A DNA stretch of 64,000 nucleotides. Origin: Rhodocaloribacter litoris (GTDB lineage: Bacteria; Bacteroidota; Rhodothermia; Rhodothermales; ISCAR-4553). The translations under genes were made by a program, and so were the position numbers. The stretch is from positions 2,786,622 to 2,850,621 of the forward strand of contig NZ_CP076718.1 in NCBI RefSeq assembly GCF_011682235.2. Direction: 5' to 3'. The stretch's first letter is position 1; the number at the start of each line of letters is the position of its first letter. The notes under the pieces were generated by a model that was not told the origin of the DNA, searched no databases, and worked only from the letters and a program-made list of their open reading frames with translations. Below are positions 42,437 through 50,768 of the stretch, piece after piece.

Positions 42437-42723
42437 AAGTGCGGGACGAAATCCGTGTTTTTTCGGCGGAAACAATGGCGTACGGGAGGATCCCGAACGT
42501 TGAATCATGGCAAACCCGGGGGCTCGGAGACGGGTTCCGTTCGGAGGCGCAGATTGATCGATTGTTCGTGGGGGGGCGAGCGCGCCGGTGCCGTCGGGCG
42601 ACGGATACGGCTTCGACCCGCGGGGAAACGTTGCGTTCCGGCCGGCGGGAGGGGATACTGGAACCCCTTTCAAACATGGGCATGAATGAGTAACTTGGCG
42701 CGCACCCGTTCGTAAGGAGGCCC

Positions 42724-43395
42724 ATGAAACACGTTTTGCTCCCGTTGCTGCTGGTGCTGGCGCTGGCCGGATGCCGCAGCACCGAACCGATGACGCCTGC
42801 CCCGGCGGCGGACACAGCGACCCCGGCGACCGCCGGGCTGGAAGCCCTCTACTGGGCCCGGCAGGACAGCGCCCGCACCCGCTTCACCGAGGCCGACGTG
42901 CACTTCGTCACCGGCATGATCGTGCACCACGCGCAGGCGCTCGTCATGTCCGCGCTGGCGCCCACGCACGACGCCGGCCCGGCGGTGCGCCGCCTCACGG
43001 CCCGCATCCTCAACGCCCAGCGAGACGAGATCGCCACCATGCAGCAATGGCTCCGCGACCGGGGCCTGACCGTGCCCGACATCGAGATCGACGGCATACG
43101 GCTCACCGTCCACGGCGTCGACCACCACATGATGCACATGCCGGGGATGCTCTCGCAGGCGCAACTCGAAGCCCTCGATGCCGCCCGTGGTCCTGAGTTC
43201 GACCGGCTCTTCCTCGAATACATGATCCAGCATCACCAGGGCGCCGTCGACATGGTCGAAGAGCTGTTCGCCACCGACGGCGCCGCCCTCGACGAGCAGG
43301 TCTTCAAACTGGCCTCCGATATCCAGGTGGACCAGCGGACCGAGATCGAGCGGATGCGCCTGATGCTCCAGCAGATGAACGGCGCGGGCCGGTAA
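42724..43395 (+). CDS. DUF305 lipoprotein
   Basis: A 223-residue protein with a lipobox (LALAGC) and a DUF305 domain with its His/Met-rich motifs (FVTGMIVHHAQALVMS, HMMHMPGMLS, YMIQHHQGAVDMVEEL). These resemble metal-binding sites and DUF305 proteins are often linked to copper. A full AAGGAGG lies three bases before the ATG, rare in this window. It is followed by the LVIVD gene 47 bases on; this pairing occurs in related genomes. Confidence 0.85.
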   Translation: MKHVLLPLLLVLALAGCRSTEPMTPAPAADTATPATAGLEALYWARQDSARTRFTEADVHFVTGMIVHHAQALVMSALAPTHDAGPAVRRLTARILNAQRDEIATMQQWLRDRGLTVPDIEIDGIRLTVHGVDHHMMHMPGMLSQAQLEALDAARGPEFDRLFLEYMIQHHQGAVDMVEELFATDGAALDEQVFKLASDIQVDQRTEIERMRLMLQQMNGAGR

Positions 43396-43442
43396 GCCGC
43401 GCCCCCGTTTACCCCATCGCCCACACAATCCGGAAACTTCTC

Positions 43443-45443
43443 ATGAAAGGTCTGTTACGCCCTTGTTCTCACCGTGCGGGTTTTGCCGCCTCCCTGGCCG
43501 TCGCCGCCCTGCTGGGGCTGTCGGCCTGTGCGCCCCGGCCCGTTTCGCAGCCGGCGGAGGCCCCGCCCGCACCCGCCGCCTCGGCGATGCCCTCCACGTC
43601 GGCGACGCCGGCCGCCGCCCTCTCGCCCGACCCGCGCGTGGGCCTCGGCGCCGGCCTGTTCGACGCCGAAGAGGCCATCTGGAACCTGCGCAAGCTCTCC
43701 TCGACGCCCCCGCCCGAGGCGTTCGTGGGGGTGACCAACTCCGACCTGGCCTTCAAGGACCACTACGTCATCCAGGGCAACTACAACGGCATCCAGATCT
43801 GGGACATCTCGAACCCCGAGGCGCCCGTGCTGGTGAACGGGTACGTGTGCCCCGCCTCGCAGAGCGACGTCTCCGTCTATGAGAACCTGCTCTTCGTCTC
43901 GGGCGAGGGGCTCGGCGGGCGGATCGACTGCGGCACGCAGGGCGTCCCGGAAGCGGTGAGCAAGGACCGCCTCCGCGGCATCCGTATCTTCGACATCTCG
44001 GACATCCGCAACCCCCGCTACATCGCCAACGTGCAGACGTGCCGGGGCTCGCACACGCATTCGGTCCTCAAAGACCCGAACGACGACGAGAACGTCTACA
44101 TCTACGTCTCGGGCTCGGCGCCGGTGCGCCCGGCCGAGGAGCTGCCCGGCTGCTCGGCGGCCCCGCCGGACGAGGACCCCAACTCGGCCCTGTTCCGGAT
44201 CGAGGTCATCAAGGTGCCGCTGGCGCACCCCGAGCAGGCCGCCATCGTGAACTCGCCGCGCATCTTCGACAACCTGGCGGCGCCGCCCCGGCACGGCCTG
44301 GCGCCGGATGACCGCGCCGAGATCGAGGCGGCCCGGGCCCGCGGGGCCTTCGTCGTCGAGATCTTCGGGCAGGAGCGCATCCTCCCGGATCGCTTCGTGG
44401 CGCCGATGCTGGCGGAGTTCGTCAAGCAGCGGGGCCGCACCGAGGCGACGGCCGAGGACAGCGCCGCCTTCCGGGCAGCCCTGCCGGAGATCGTCCGCCA
44501 GCGCTTCGGGGTGCAGGAAGAGACCGGCCCCGACCAGTGCCACGACATCACGCTCTACCCCGAGATCGGGCTGGCCGGCGGCGCCTGCGAGGGCTACGGC
44601 CTCCTGCTCGACATCACCGACCCCGTCCGGCCCCGCCGCCTCGACGCCGTGGCCGACTCCAACTTCTCGTACTGGCACTCGGCCACGTTCAACAACGACG
44701 GCACGAAGGTGCTCTTCTCGGACGAGTGGGGCGGCGGCGGCCAGCCCAAGTGCCGCGCGACCGACCCGAAAGAGTGGGGGGCCAACGCCATCTTCACGAT
44801 CGAAGAGGGCAAGATGCGCTTCCACAGCTACTACAAGCTGCCGGCCCCGCAGACCCCGCTCGAAAACTGCGTCGCCCACAACGGCTCGCTCATCCCCATC
44901 CCGGGCCGTGACGTGATGGTGCAGGCCTGGTACCAGGGAGGCATCTCGGTCTTCGACTGGACCGACCCCGACCATCCCTTCGAGATCGCCTTCCACGACC
45001 GGGGGCCTGTCTCGCCCGAGCGTATGCTCATGGGCGGGAGCTGGTCCGTCTACTGGTACAACGGACTCATTGTCAGCTCCGAGATCGCCCGGGGGCTCGA
45101 CATCTTCGAGCTGACCCCGAGCCCGTACCTGAGTGCGAACGAGATCGCCGCGGCGAAAACGGTGCGGCTGAGCTACCTGAACGCGCAGGGCCAGCCGAAA
45201 TTCGAATGGCCGGCCACGTTCGTGCTGGCGCGGGCCTACGTGGACCAGCTCGAGCGCTCGGGCGGGCTGAGCGCGGAACGCATCGCCGCCGTGCGGCAGG
45301 CGCTCGACCGTGCCGAGGCGGCGTCGGGTGCGGCCCGGCGGCAGGCGCTCGACCGGCTGGCCGCCGACCTGGATAGCCAGGCCGCCACTTCCTCCGACGC
45401 GGCGAAGGTCCGGATGCTCATCGACGTGGTGCGTCAGCTGTAG
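43443..45443 (+). CDS. LVIVD-repeat beta-propeller lipoprotein
   Basis: A 666-residue protein with a lipobox (GLSACAP) and a Pro/Ala-rich linker, then beta-propeller repeats of the LVIVD type (YNGIQIWDISNPEAPVLVNGY, LRGIRIFDISDIRNPRYIANV shown in part; GISVFDWTDPDHP). The C-terminal ~90 residues are helical (LDRAEAASGAARRQALDRLAADL). It probably sits at a cell envelope surface. Its neighbour DUF305 suggests joint action, but no activity is known. Confidence 0.78.
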   Translation: MKGLLRPCSHRAGFAASLAVAALLGLSACAPRPVSQPAEAPPAPAASAMPSTSATPAAALSPDPRVGLGAGLFDAEEAIWNLRKLSSTPPPEAFVGVTNSDLAFKDHYVIQGNYNGIQIWDISNPEAPVLVNGYVCPASQSDVSVYENLLFVSGEGLGGRIDCGTQGVPEAVSKDRLRGIRIFDISDIRNPRYIANVQTCRGSHTHSVLKDPNDDENVYIYVSGSAPVRPAEELPGCSAAPPDEDPNSALFRIEVIKVPLAHPEQAAIVNSPRIFDNLAAPPRHGLAPDDRAEIEAARARGAFVVEIFGQERILPDRFVAPMLAEFVKQRGRTEATAEDSAAFRAALPEIVRQRFGVQEETGPDQCHDITLYPEIGLAGGACEGYGLLLDITDPVRPRRLDAVADSNFSYWHSATFNNDGTKVLFSDEWGGGGQPKCRATDPKEWGANAIFTIEEGKMRFHSYYKLPAPQTPLENCVAHNGSLIPIPGRDVMVQAWYQGGISVFDWTDPDHPFEIAFHDRGPVSPERMLMGGSWSVYWYNGLIVSSEIARGLDIFELTPSPYLSANEIAAAKTVRLSYLNAQGQPKFEWPATFVLARAYVDQLERSGGLSAERIAAVRQALDRAEAASGAARRQALDRLAADLDSQAATSSDAAKVRMLIDVVRQL

Positions 45444-45494
45444 GCGGTATGCTTTCCGTCCGGCTCCGGGCGTGGTTCCGGAGCCGGACGGGCC

Positions 45495-46166
45495 TCAACG
45501 GGGCGCCCGCGCGGCCAGCGCCCGGATGGCGCGGCTTTCGAGGACGGGTGTGGGGGCGCCGGCCAGGCCCGCTTCCACCAGGGCACGGCCGACCTCGCCG
45601 GCGGTGGTTACGTGGTCCGGGAAGAGCCTGCGGAGCACCGGATAGAGGGGAGCGGTGACGGCATAGGCCAGCCGGTAGAGCGGGATCCGGGGCCGGGCGT
45701 CGCCCTCGGGGCGGATGAATCCCGGCCGGAAATGGTAGACCGCCCGGAACGGCAGCCGCGAAAGCGCCGCCTCCGTCTCACCTTTCACCCGGGCCCACAT
45801 CATCCGGCTTCCGGCGTCGGTGCCGCTGCCCGAGACGTAACAGAACGTCATCGCCGGATTGCGCCGGGCGAGCGTTTCGGCGGCAGCCAGCGTCAGATCG
45901 TACGTGAGGCGCCGGTACGTGGCCTCGTCTTTTCCGGCCGCCGTCACGCCCAGGCAGAACAGGCACGCGTCGAACCCCGTCAGGTTCGCTTCGACGGCCG
46001 TGTAGTCGAAGAAGTCCTCCAGCACCAGCACGTCGAGGCGGGGATGGGTGTAGTCCGGGGGGCGGCGCACGACGGCGCGGACGTGGGTAACACGGGGGTC
46101 GGTCAGGGCCGCGGCCAGCGCCGCCCGACCCACCATGCCGGTGGCGCCGAAGATCAGAACCTTCAT
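45495..46166 (-). CDS. NAD(P)-binding NmrA/SDR-like protein
   Basis: A 223-residue atypical SDR with the motif GATGMVGRAALAAAL and a YVSGSGTD segment carrying a Ser. It resembles YwnB-like or HTATIP2-like proteins that bind NAD(P)H. It is on the same strand as the MBL hydrolase that ends one base before its start and is presumably co-transcribed. Substrate unknown. Confidence 0.78.
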   Translation of the reverse strand: MKVLIFGATGMVGRAALAAALTDPRVTHVRAVVRRPPDYTHPRLDVLVLEDFFDYTAVEANLTGFDACLFCLGVTAAGKDEATYRRLTYDLTLAAAETLARRNPAMTFCYVSGSGTDAGSRMMWARVKGETEAALSRLPFRAVYHFRPGFIRPEGDARPRIPLYRLAYAVTAPLYPVLRRLFPDHVTTAGEVGRALVEAGLAGAPTPVLESRAIRALAARAPR

Positions 46167-46167
46167 A

Positions 46168-47400
46168 TCAGGGACGGGGGATGAGGTTGAGGACACTGTC
46201 GGGCAGGCCGGTCGAGATGATGGGCGTCTCGGCGGCGGTCTGCCAGGGCACCGGCGGCCACCACGGGTCGGCGGGGTAGGTTTCGGGCGTGAGGCTTTCG
46301 CCGGGGCGCGGGAAGGCCACGGGGATGCCGGCGGCCCGGGCGGCGGCGCGTACGCGCTCGGCGGGCTCGGTCCAGCCGTGCAGGGCCAGGTCGAACAGGC
46401 CCCAGTGCACCGGCACCAGCAGGCCGCCCCGCACCATCCGGTGGGCGGCCACGGCCTGCTCCGGCCCCATGTGCACGTCGGTCCAGGCCGCGTTGTAGGC
46501 ACCCGTCTCGATGAGGGTCATGTCGAAGGGGCCGAGGCGCTCGCCGATGGCGAAGAAGTCGGGCGTCAGGGCCGAGTCGCCGCTGTACCAGAGGCGCCGG
46601 TCGCGGCCGAGGAAGGCCCAGCCGGACCACAGCGTGGCGTTGCGGTCGGTGAGGGCGCGGCCCGAGAAGTGGCGGGCGGGCGTGCTCACCAGGCGGACGC
46701 CCCGTACGCCGACCTCCTCCCACCAGTCCAGCTCCACAATCCGCTCGGCGGGCACGCCCCAGGCTTCGAGGTGGGCCCCCACCCCCAGCGGCGCCACGAA
46801 CCGGGGCACGCGCCCGGCCAGCGCCCGGATGGTGGGCATGTCGAGGTGGTCGTAGTGGTCGTGGGAGAGGACCACCGCGTCGAGGGGCGGCAGTGCGTCG
46901 AGGGGCAGCGGCGGGGCGTAGAACCGCTCGACCCCCAGCAGGGGTGACGGGGCGGCGTGGTCGCCCCAGACGGGGTCGACGAGCAGCCGCACGCCGTCGA
47001 GCTCGACGAGGAGGGTCGAGTGACCCAGCCACGTCACGCGGAGGCCGGGGACGGAGGCGGCGAAGTCGGCCGCCGTGCGCCGGACCACGGGCAGCGGTGC
47101 GCCGGGCCGCCGGTAGTCGCTGCCGCCCACCAGAAAGTCGCGCAGGACGGAGAAGGACATGCCCTGCGAGCGGGCCGGCAGGGTGTTGACGAACTGGCCG
47201 TCCCGGTAGTGCGGGGAGCGCTCCAGGCGGGCCAGCCGCTCGCCCGAGGGCCGTGCCCCGAAGGCATCCCACATGCCGGCGACGAGCGTGGCCGCCGCCG
47301 AGGCGGTGAGCGCCAGGACGCCGCCGAACACGGCCCACCACCGGCGACGCCGGGACGGGAGGCTGCGGGCGAAGGCGAGAGGGGAACGAGGATCGGGCAT
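46168..47400 (-). CDS. Metallo-beta-lactamase-fold hydrolase, NAPE-PLD-like
   Basis: A 410-residue protein with an N-terminal membrane segment (WWAVFGGVLALTASAAATLVAG) and an MBL fold: WLGHSTLLVELDG, the metal motif SHDHYDHLD, STPARHFSGR and YSGDSALTPDF. This matches the UlaG/NAPE-PLD-like branch of zinc hydrolases. It is likely membrane-anchored with the active site in the periplasm. It ends two bases before the NmrA-like gene starts. Confidence 0.82.
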   Translation of the reverse strand: MPDPRSPLAFARSLPSRRRRWWAVFGGVLALTASAAATLVAGMWDAFGARPSGERLARLERSPHYRDGQFVNTLPARSQGMSFSVLRDFLVGGSDYRRPGAPLPVVRRTAADFAASVPGLRVTWLGHSTLLVELDGVRLLVDPVWGDHAAPSPLLGVERFYAPPLPLDALPPLDAVVLSHDHYDHLDMPTIRALAGRVPRFVAPLGVGAHLEAWGVPAERIVELDWWEEVGVRGVRLVSTPARHFSGRALTDRNATLWSGWAFLGRDRRLWYSGDSALTPDFFAIGERLGPFDMTLIETGAYNAAWTDVHMGPEQAVAAHRMVRGGLLVPVHWGLFDLALHGWTEPAERVRAAARAAGIPVAFPRPGESLTPETYPADPWWPPVPWQTAAETPIISTGLPDSVLNLIPRP

Positions 47401-47508
47401 GGTGCGGGAAGGAAAGCGCAAAAGGTGTGTGGTGGTCGGAACCGGCGCCTGAGAGGCCGGCGGGGGCCGCGCCGGATATTCCGGCCGCGTTTACTGCTTC
47501 GATCGTTG

Positions 47509-47539
47509 CTTGTTTCGATTTTTGGAACATTTATTTTTG
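47509..47539 (+). promoter_or_regulatory. Bacteroidota-type promoter with direct repeat upstream of the marR gene
   Basis: CTTG (47509-47512), 19 bases, then TATTTTTG (47532-47539), matching the TTTG-N19-TAnnTTTG promoter type. A direct repeat of TTTTTGGAAC (47519-47528 and 47534-47543, period 15) overlaps the -7 element and could be a regulator site, perhaps for the MarR protein itself. Confidence 0.65.
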
Positions 47540-47603
47540 GAACCTTTGTGGCGACGCATGGTTGGCCGGGAAAACGCGGTTTCACATCCGGCTTTCTCCG
47601 ATC

Positions 47604-48053
47604 ATGTCCACGACCGATCACGTCGAATCCTTTATCCGCGCCTTTCGTCATCTCGGGGCCCTGTACACGCGGCTGGCGGCCCGGCAGTCGGCGGTGCGGG
47701 GGGAGGCCACCAAGCAGGAGTTGCTGGCGCTGGGGGTGCTCGGGCAGAGTGGCCCGCTCCGGATGAGCGACCTGGCCGAGCGGCTGGGCATCGGGCAGAG
47801 TGCCGTCACGCCGGTGGTGGACCGCCTGGAGGCGCGGGGGCTGGCCCGTCGCACGCGCAGCCGGGCCGACCGGCGCGTCTGGCTCGTGGAACTGACGTCC
47901 GAGGGCGAGCAGGTCTTTGCCGAGGAAGACGCCGTCTACCGGGAGGTGGTCGCCGCCATGCTGGCGCCGCTCGATCCCTCCGAACGGGCGACCCTTGCGG
48001 CGCTGATGGAAAAGATCACCGCGGCCGGGATGGCGGAGGTGCCCGGTGAATGA
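47604..48053 (+). CDS. MarR-family transcriptional regulator
   Basis: A 149-residue winged-helix regulator with the typical core PLRMSDLAERLGIGQSAVTPVVDRLEARGL in outline (SDLAERLGIGQSAVTPVVDR) and the wing TRSRADRRVWLVELTSEG. Ligand unknown. It overlaps the downstream methyltransferase by eight bases and is divergent from the MBL gene, so it may control either. Confidence 0.88.
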   Translation: MSTTDHVESFIRAFRHLGALYTRLAARQSAVRGEATKQELLALGVLGQSGPLRMSDLAERLGIGQSAVTPVVDRLEARGLARRTRSRADRRVWLVELTSEGEQVFAEEDAVYREVVAAMLAPLDPSERATLAALMEKITAAGMAEVPGE

Positions 48054-48633
48054 GTACGACCGGATCGCCGGCTGGTATGCCGGGGCGCGCGGCCCCGAGG
48101 CGGGCGTGCCCGAGGTGACGGCGCTGGCCGCGAAGCTGGAGCCGGGAGCCCGGGTGCTCGATGCCGGTTGCGGCACCGGCCTGCCCCTTGCCCGTCTCCT
48201 CGTCGACCGGGGGTGCGCCGTGGTGGGGCTGGATGCCTCGACCGAGATGCTCGCCCGGTTTCGGGCCAATGTGCCGGAGGCCGAGGCCCGTCTGGGGCGG
48301 GTGGAGGCGGTGCGGTTTGCGCCGGGGACGTTCGACGCGGTGGTGGCCTGGGGGGTGCTGTTTCACCTGCCGCCGGAGAAGCAGGCCGCGGCCCTCCGGC
48401 GCGTGGCGCAGTGGCTGCGGCCGGGGGGATGGCTCCTCTTCACCTCGGGCGACGTGGCGGGAGAACGCCGGGGGGAGATGCACGGCCGGGTGTTCCGGTA
48501 CTGGTCGCTGGATGAGGCGGGGTACCGCCGCCTGCTCGCACGGAACGGGCTATGCCTGGCGGAGGTGGCGACCGACGCCCGGGACAACGTCGTCTACCTG
48601 GCACGGCGCGTGGGGAAAGGGGGGGCGGGGTGA
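48046..48633 (+). CDS. SAM-dependent methyltransferase
   Basis: A 195-residue class I methyltransferase: motif I VLDAGCGTGLPLARLL, motif II-like VVGLDAS, and FDAVVAWGVLFHLPP. It starts with GTG at 48046, overlapping the marR gene, which implies translational coupling. Substrate unknown. Confidence 0.85.
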   Translation: MNEYDRIAGWYAGARGPEAGVPEVTALAAKLEPGARVLDAGCGTGLPLARLLVDRGCAVVGLDASTEMLARFRANVPEAEARLGRVEAVRFAPGTFDAVVAWGVLFHLPPEKQAAALRRVAQWLRPGGWLLFTSGDVAGERRGEMHGRVFRYWSLDEAGYRRLLARNGLCLAEVATDARDNVVYLARRVGKGGAG

Positions 48634-48643
48634 GCCGGCCGGG

Positions 48644-49162
48644 TCAATCCCCGCCCTCGTCGAGCCGGCGGGCGTCGACGCCGCCGAGGTGCTCGAGCAG
48701 CCACCGGCGGTAGACGTCGGCCTCGGCGGTCTTGCCGGTCCAGCGGGCGCGGTTGTACATGGTCAGCGCCATCACCAGGGCGTGGTGCTGTCCGGCGCGG
48801 TCGGCCACCTGCTCGAAGCGCTCGTAGAGCCGGTCGATGAGGGCCACGCTGCGACGGGCCGTCTCCACGTCCTTGAACCCGAGCCGCCCGGCGAAGAACT
48901 TCGAGTAGACGTTCATCGGGCGGGAGGTGGACGTGTAGAGGTCGAAGTAGTCGGTGCGCAGGTCGGCTTCCTGGAGCACCGAGGCCACGTAGCTGGGCCG
49001 CACACCGGTGAGCATGGCGATGTCCTCCACCTCGCGGATGCCGGCGGCGAAGAGGGAGAGGATCTGTTCCTTCTTGGTGGTGGCGGTCTCGTCCCGGTCC
49101 GGTCCGGCGGCGGAGCCGGTCTCTTCCGGAGGGGATGGATCCCGTGTCGCGTCGTCGGGCAT
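48644..49162 (-). CDS. Hypothetical protein with HTH-like segment
   Basis: A 172-residue acidic-N-terminus protein. Residues about 30-68 (KKEQILSLFAAGIREVEDIAMLTGVRPSYVASVL in outline) resemble a helix-turn-helix of the kind that reads DNA step by step; the rest is helical (RRSVALIDRLYERFEQV). It is convergent with the methyltransferase and divergent from tgt. No family was recognised. Confidence 0.55.
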   Translation of the reverse strand: MPDDATRDPSPPEETGSAAGPDRDETATTKKEQILSLFAAGIREVEDIAMLTGVRPSYVASVLQEADLRTDYFDLYTSTSRPMNVYSKFFAGRLGFKDVETARRSVALIDRLYERFEQVADRAGQHHALVMALTMYNRARWTGKTAEADVYRRWLLEHLGGVDARRLDEGGD

Positions 49163-49279
49163 GGCACAGGGACGGAATCTTCGCAGGGGGTAGGGTCGTT
49201 CTCGGACCTTTCGACGAACCAGCACCGCGCCGGTTCTCCCCGGGACGGACCCGGCAGGTGCTTTTTCCTGGCCGAAAGG

Positions 49280-50410
49280 ATGCGGTTTACCCTGCTGCAC
49301 ACCGACACGGAGACGAACGCCCGCGCCGGCTTGCTCGAGACGGATCACGGTCCGGTCGAGACGCCCATCTTCATGCCGGTGGGGACCGTCGGGAGCGTCA
49401 AGGCCGTCCAGCCGCGCGAGCTGATCGACGACGTGCAGGCGCAGATCATCCTGGGCAACACGTACCACCTCTACCTGCGGCCCGGCACCGAGGTGCTCGA
49501 ACGGGCCGGCGGCCTGCACCGGTTCATGCGGTGGCCCGGCCCCATCCTCACCGACTCGGGCGGCTACCAGGTCTTCTCGCTGGCGGCGCGGCGCAAGCTC
49601 TCCGAGGAAGGCGTCCGCTTCAAGAGCCATCTCGACGGTTCCTACCACACCTTCACGCCCGAGTCCGTCATCGACATCCAGCGCCGCATCGGGGCGGACA
49701 TCATGATGGTGCTCGACGAGTGCCCGCCCGGCGACGCGGCGTACGACTATGCCCGCACCTCACACGAGCTGACGCTCCGCTGGGCAGCCCGGTGCAAGCA
49801 GCGCTTCGACGAAACGGCCTGCCCCTACGGCCACGGGCAGGCCCTGTTCGCCATCGTGCAGGGGGTCGTCTACCCCGACCTCCGCCGCGAATCGGCCCGG
49901 TGCCTCGTCGAGATGGACTTCCCCGGCTATGCCATCGGGGGGCTGTCGGTGGGCGAGCCGGCCGAACAGATGTATGCCATGGTGGAGGTGGTCTGTGCGG
50001 AGCTGCCGGCGCACAAACCCCGCTACCTGATGGGGGTGGGAACGCCGGAGAACCTGATCGAGAACATCGCACGGGGGGTGGATATGTTCGACTGTGTGAT
50101 GCCCACTCGCAACGGGCGCAACGGCATGATCTTCACCACCGAGGGCATCCTGAACATCAAGAACCGCAAGTGGCGCACCGACTTCTCCCCGCTCGATCCG
50201 GGGCTCGACCGGTACGTTTCACAGACGTTTACGAAGGCGTACGTGCGCCACCTCTTCATCGCCGGGGAGATCCTGGGGCTGCAGATCGCCTCGCTGCAGA
50301 ACCTGTCGTTCTACCTGTGGCTGATGCGCGAGGCGCGGCGCGCCATCATGGAAGGGCGCTTTGCCGCCTGGCGGGCCGAGGTGCTTCCCCGCATCCGCCG
50401 GAGATTATAG
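49280..50410 (+). CDS. tgt: Queuine/preQ1 tRNA-ribosyltransferase
   Basis: A 376-residue TIM-barrel enzyme that exchanges guanine 34 in certain tRNAs for preQ1. The catalytic region is clear: LTDSGGYQVFSL with the general acid/base Asp, and GVDMFDCVMPTRNGRNG with the nucleophile Asp. The structural zinc site is missing: the CxCxxC positions correspond to Leu309, Arg311 and Ser314, and the usual His is Gln340 (ASLQNL). Loss of the cysteines occurs in Bacteroidota relatives as I remember them. The start at 49280 fits the family N terminus MRFTLLHTDTETNARAG. Confidence 0.93.
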   Translation: MRFTLLHTDTETNARAGLLETDHGPVETPIFMPVGTVGSVKAVQPRELIDDVQAQIILGNTYHLYLRPGTEVLERAGGLHRFMRWPGPILTDSGGYQVFSLAARRKLSEEGVRFKSHLDGSYHTFTPESVIDIQRRIGADIMMVLDECPPGDAAYDYARTSHELTLRWAARCKQRFDETACPYGHGQALFAIVQGVVYPDLRRESARCLVEMDFPGYAIGGLSVGEPAEQMYAMVEVVCAELPAHKPRYLMGVGTPENLIENIARGVDMFDCVMPTRNGRNGMIFTTEGILNIKNRKWRTDFSPLDPGLDRYVSQTFTKAYVRHLFIAGEILGLQIASLQNLSFYLWLMREARRAIMEGRFAAWRAEVLPRIRRRL

Positions 50411-50768
50411 CCGTCGGGCCCGGGCTGAAGCTCGCGGCTACGTGGCCCGTGCCGCTATCCTTCGCACCACCGGCAATGACGCTGCTTTTGACGGGGCGCC
50501 TTTGCACGGTAGATTTCCGGCTCCATACCCCGCCTCTATCCGGCAGCCGGAACCGTCGCCAGCGCCACGTGCCGGTCTTTCCGCACGGGGGGTTGGAAGA
50601 TTGAGGATTTTGGGTTTTGTTTGAAGGTCGGGATGGTTCTATGGCGGGGGTGATAATCGTTGGGAGCTCCGGCGCTCTGATGATCGCGCGGTGAAAGCGC
50701 CTGCTCCGGACGAGGCCGGGGGCGGCCCCAACGTTTCTCGCGCCCGCCGCTGCAATATCGTCAGGGTT
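50411..50768 (+). other. Intergenic region between tgt and the sensor kinase
   Basis: About 360 bases without a gene. It contains a copy of the short repeat described at 50419-50441. A GAGGATTTTGGGTTTTGTTTG tract, shortened here to ATTTTGGGTTTTGTTTG, around 50600 is the only AT-rich part. No clear promoter or terminator was found. Confidence 0.4.
50419..50441 (-). repeat. REP-like palindromic repeat, copy 1
   Basis: A 23-base element whose reverse complement matches 54604-54626 in 22 positions. Copy 2 carries a perfect CGGGCT-TC-AGCCCG hairpin; copy 1 has one changed base in that palindrome. The two copies are inverted relative to each other and flank the block of genes from the sensor kinase to the TPR protein. 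Confidence 0.6.

Noticed and set aside
42437-42723. A leader or T-box upstream of valS
   Set aside because: No T-box motif, terminator or Val-rich leader frame was found on the minus strand.
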